The notes below the pieces were generated by a model. It worked only from the letters and a program-made list of their open reading frames with translations, ran no database searches and was not told the origin of the DNA. A stretch of 8,179 bases of DNA from assembly GCA_945869355.1 (NCBI GenBank), contig CAMBPA010000044.1, positions 1 to 8,179 on the forward strand, in the 5' to 3' direction. Positions 6,475-8,179 of this stretch are shown piece by piece. Position numbers and translations under genes: made by a program. This stretch comes from Bordetella parapertussis (GTDB taxonomy: Bacteria > Pseudomonadota > Gammaproteobacteria > Burkholderiales > Burkholderiaceae_B). The first letter of the stretch is position 1. Each line of letters starts with the position of its first letter.

Positions 6475-6930
6475 ATGGCCACCGCCAAAAAACCTGCTGC
6501 TAAAAAAGTTGCCGCTAAAAAACCCGCTGCTAAAAAAGTTGCTGCTAAAAAACCAGCCGCTAAAAAAGCTGCTGTGAAAAAAGTTGCTGCTAAAAAACCA
6601 GCTGCTAAAAAAGCTGCTGTGAAGAAGGTTGCTGCAAAGAAGGTTGCTGCAAAGAAGCCTGCTGCGAAGAAGAAAGTTGCACGCAAGCCTAATGCTGCTT
6701 TCATGAAAGCACTGACTCCTAGCGCCGTGTTGGCTGCCGTGATTGGCGCCGCTGCTGTGCCACGCACAGAAGTCACCAAGAAGATTTGGGATTACATCAA
6801 GAAACACGACCTGCAAGATGCGAAGAACCGTCGCAACATCAATGCCGACGACAAGCTCAAGCCTCTGTTCGGTAAAAACCAAGTTTCGATGTTTGAGTTG
6901 ACCAAGATTGTTAGTGGTCACCTGAAATAA
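6475..6930 (+). CDS. Histone H1-like lysine/alanine-rich protein with C-terminal SWIB/MDM2 domain
   Basis: The 151-residue product has two parts. Residues 1-72 are a disordered basic tail built from five-residue units such as AAKKP, AAKKV and AAVKK, with about 28 lysines. This resembles histone H1 tails and chlamydial Hc2, and should bind DNA without sequence specificity. Residues 73-151 form a compact SWIB/MDM2-like domain: AFMKALTPSAVLAAVIG, VPRTEVTKKIWDYIKKHDLQD, a basic NRRNINAD, then KLKPLFGK..VSMFELTKIVSGHLK. SWIB domains are eukaryote-like folds also found in chlamydiae and betaproteobacteria; the bacterial role is not settled. Nucleoid organisation is inferred. A good AGGAG (6464-6468) lies six bases before the ATG. 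The first nine lysine pairs are all AAA-AAA; from codon 50 nearly all are AAG. The gene is monocistronic, with its own promoter and terminator. Confidence 0.93.
   Translation: MATAKKPAAKKVAAKKPAAKKVAAKKPAAKKAAVKKVAAKKPAAKKAAVKKVAAKKVAAKKPAAKKKVARKPNAAFMKALTPSAVLAAVIGAAAVPRTEVTKKIWDYIKKHDLQDAKNRRNINADDKLKPLFGKNQVSMFELTKIVSGHLK
6490..6675 (+). repeat. 15-nt tandem coding repeat, with a 45-nt higher-order duplication
   Basis: Units of 15 nt encoding (A/V)AKK-type pentapeptides run through the 5' half of the histone-like gene. Within them 6538-6582 and 6583-6627 are a 45-nt tandem duplication encoding VAAKKPAAKKAAVKK twice, differing at 3 of 45 bases, all synonymous. This points to recent growth by slippage or unequal crossing-over. 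Confidence 0.85.
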
Positions 6931-6943
6931 ATCGAAGCATGAT

Positions 6944-6979
6944 AAAAAATGGCATCGTTTTTACGGTGCCATTTTTTTT
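6944..6979. terminator. Strong bidirectional Rho-independent terminator
   Basis: Bases 6944-6957 pair with 6964-6977 over 14 pairs (one T-G wobble) around a six-base loop. On the plus strand the stem runs into T8 (6972-6979), ending the histone-like gene. On the minus strand the A run at 6944-6949 becomes a T run and can end the convergent membrane-protein gene. Confidence 0.93.
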
Positions 6980-7026
6980 GTTACTCAAGTGACGGCGCAG
7001 CCAATCGAGCCCGCTACGTCAGCGCG

Positions 7027-7380
7027 TCAGAGCGGCGTGCGCCCTTCGAGCAGAGCCAACCAGCCCTTGACCAAACGGAACAGGATCCAAACGCCTGTTG
7101 CGACAACACCTATCCAGCCAATGTAGATGTACGTCGCTAGGCCACTGACAGCTAACGCCAATACGCCCCACCAAAATGTTTGCATCATCCAGTCGAAGTG
7201 CACGGCATATACCGTACCGGCCGCATCAGCACGTTTGACATACAACAGTAAGATTGCAGCCACGCTCGCTGCACCAAAAACACCCGCGCTAAGTAAGCCG
7301 ATTGCAAACAATCCATACGCAACTTGCGTAATGACACGCAAGTCGATCGGGGTAGGTTCTTGTGGAATAGGATTCGTCAT
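7027..7380 (-). CDS. Small inner-membrane protein, DUF4870/COG3671-like
   Basis: The 117-residue product has a short polar proline-containing N-terminus (1-16) and three predicted membrane helices, roughly 18-48, 66-86 and 88-107. The pattern YVKRADAAGT...HFDWMMQTFWWG between helices 1 and 2, and the ending FRLVKGWLALLEGR, recall the COG3671/DUF4870 group of predicted membrane proteins (typical form SHF.WQIRTFW and I.KGW..L..G.P). That assignment is from memory, and the group has no firm function. The ATG at 7378-7380 is supported by a strong AAGGAG (7394-7389) eight bases upstream. It stands alone between the rRNA operon terminator and the bidirectional terminator at 6944-6979. No convincing promoter was found in 7395-7500, so readthrough from the rRNA operon is an alternative source of transcription. 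Confidence 0.8.
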   Translation of the reverse strand: MTNPIPQEPTPIDLRVITQVAYGLFAIGLLSAGVFGAASVAAILLLYVKRADAAGTVYAVHFDWMMQTFWWGVLALAVSGLATYIYIGWIGVVATGVWILFRLVKGWLALLEGRTPL

Positions 7381-7511
7381 GCTGTTTACTCCTTAAGGCA
7401 CATAAAAGAATCTTACCTTAGGCAAGATGTAACGACTAGCCTCTGAACAATGGGAATCGGGTAAACGAATCCGCCCAGCTCCGTTCGCACAATAAACTAA
7501 GCGCCCAAAGA

Positions 7512-7545
7512 CAAACCCCCAGACGCATCAGCGACTGGGGGTTTG
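7512..7545 (-). terminator. rRNA operon terminator
   Basis: A perfect 11-bp GC-rich stem, CAAACCCCCAG (7512-7522) and CTGGGGGTTTG (7535-7545), encloses a 12-base loop. On the minus strand it lies ten bases past the 5S 3' end and is followed by TCTTTGGG, a weak T-rich tail. Position and strength fit the end of the rrn operon. Confidence 0.85.
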
Positions 7546-7555
7546 AGGGGTAAGA

Positions 7556-7669
7556 GCTTGACGATGTCCTACTTTCACAGACGTTAATCAACTATCATCG
7601 GCGCTAAGGTGTTTCACGGTCCTGTTCGGGATGGGAAGGGGTGGGACCACCTCGCTATGGTCATCAAGC
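7556..7669 (-). rRNA. rrf: 5S ribosomal RNA
   Basis: The minus strand reads from GCTTGATGACCATAGCGAGG, through CCCACCCCTTCCCATCCCGA and ACAGGACCGTGAAAC, to GAAAGTAGGACATCGTCAAGC-type ending bases. These are the conserved 5S blocks in order. The first and last bases pair (GCTTGA with TCAAGC) as helix I, which sets the ends and gives 114 nt. It is the last gene of the rRNA operon, with no tRNA after it. Confidence 0.95.
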
Positions 7670-7933
7670 GTAGCTTGTTGAACGCTCAAGGCCTTTGCAG
7701 GACTTGCTCGTTCCAATCTGGGAAGAAGCGCAACATTGTTGCTCACCGACTGGCGTGACCCACGAAGGGCTCAGCCGAGCGGCGTTTTTGGTGTTTCTTG
7801 AATACGGGTTGGATGTTTTGACTGCTTGGCTGCAATAACCTGGCGCTATTTAACCTAGGGTTATTGCCGCACTTCATTTATTTGAACGGCACTTAAACTC
7901 TACAACAATCAGGTCTTTAACCTGTAGGGTTAT
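7670..7933 (-). other. 23S-5S internal transcribed spacer
   Basis: This 264-nt spacer holds no tRNA and no credible coding region. It contains a nine-base inverted repeat, GCAATAACC (7832-7840) with GGTTATTGC (7859-7867), and a nine-base direct repeat TAGGGTTAT (7856-7864 and 7925-7933), the second copy adjoining the 23S 3' end. These may form structure used in rRNA maturation; that role is inferred. Confidence 0.7.
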
Positions 7934-8179
7934 AGGATCAAGCCGCACGGGCAATTAGTATCAGTTAGCTTAACGCATTACTGCGCTTCCACACCTGACC
8001 TATCAACGTCCTGGTCTTGAACGACCCTTCAGGGGGCTCTAGGCCCCGGGATACCTAATCTTCAGACGAGTTTCCCGCTTAGATGCCTTCAGCGGTTATC
8101 TCTTCCGTACATAGCTACCCGGCAATGCCATTGGCATGACAACCGGTACACCAGAGGTACGTCCACTCCGGTCCTCTCG
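7934..8179 (-). rRNA. rrl: 23S ribosomal RNA, 3'-terminal part
   Basis: The minus strand matches the last 245-250 nt of 23S rRNA. It begins inside the sarcin-ricin loop (CGAGAGGACCGGAGTGGACG at the window edge), runs through CCGGTTGTCATGCC, GGAAGAGATAACCGCTG, AGCGGGAAACTCGTC and GACGTTGATAGG, and ends near GTGCGGCTTGATCCT. Aligned by memory with the E. coli end (GAGGCTTAACCTT), the 3' terminus falls near 7934; it could shift by a few bases. Most of the gene lies beyond the right edge. Confidence 0.96.

Noticed and set aside
6490..6675. Regularly spaced short repeats resembling a CRISPR array or a curved-DNA tract
   Set aside because: The period is 15 nt, there are no unique spacers, and the repeats are in-frame codons of a clear gene. 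A 15-nt phase does not match helical A-tract bending.
6415..6921. Minus-strand frames giving Phe/Ser- and Ala/Phe-rich repetitive proteins
   Set aside because: These are mirror translations of the lysine/alanine repeat of the histone-like gene. They have no ribosome site and their repetition is inherited from it.
7670..7933. Search for a tRNA gene in the 23S-5S spacer and after 5S
   Set aside because: I found no cloverleaf, no GTTCGAATC-type T arm and no acceptor pairing in either place.

Overview
This is an ordinary chromosomal housekeeping region of a betaproteobacterium, most likely order Burkholderiales. The evidence is the 5S and 23S rRNA sequence, a type A RNase P RNA, the mraZ-rsmH head of the division/cell-wall (dcw) cluster, and a lysine/alanine-rich histone H1-like protein fused to a SWIB domain, a combination I associate with this order. 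An Alcaligenaceae-like source is my guess from recalled RsmH and MraZ sequences; I could not run a comparison. I see no phage, transposon, CRISPR array or defence island, and no undescribed system.

Left part (1-1475, minus strand): the start of the dcw cluster. A clear sigma-70 promoter (-35 at 1470-1475, -10 at 1447-1452) drives mraZ and then rsmH. An array of 10-bp MraZ boxes runs from the -10 element to the mraZ start codon, which implies autorepression. Both genes use GTG starts. They lie in the same reading frame, separated only by TAA and one sense codon. rsmH runs off the left edge with only its last few codons missing.

Middle (1476-4030): an AT-rich gap with possible weak terminators, then rnpB (RNase P RNA, minus strand), closed by a 15-bp perfect P1 helix. 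Diverging from it on the plus strand is uup, an ABC-F ATPase with two nucleotide-binding domains and a C-terminal coiled coil.

Centre right (4030-6331, minus strand): pyrC (dihydroorotase) converges on uup across 22 bp that contain a shared hairpin. Upstream of pyrC, and only 2 bp from it, ends an M20 amidohydrolase gene. The two probably form a translationally coupled operon.

Right part (6332-8179): a promoter region, the SWIB/histone H1-like gene (plus), a strong bidirectional terminator, a small three-helix membrane protein gene (minus), and the distal end of an rRNA operon transcribed on the minus strand: the 23S 3' end, a 264-nt spacer without a tRNA, 5S, and a GC-rich terminator.

The genes serve separate core functions: translation (23S, 5S, RsmH, Uup), tRNA processing (RNase P), control of division genes (MraZ), pyrimidine synthesis (PyrC) and nucleoid organisation (H1-like protein). 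The most interesting points are regulatory or structural: the MraZ box array, the in-frame mraZ/rsmH junction and the recently expanded repeat in the histone-like gene.
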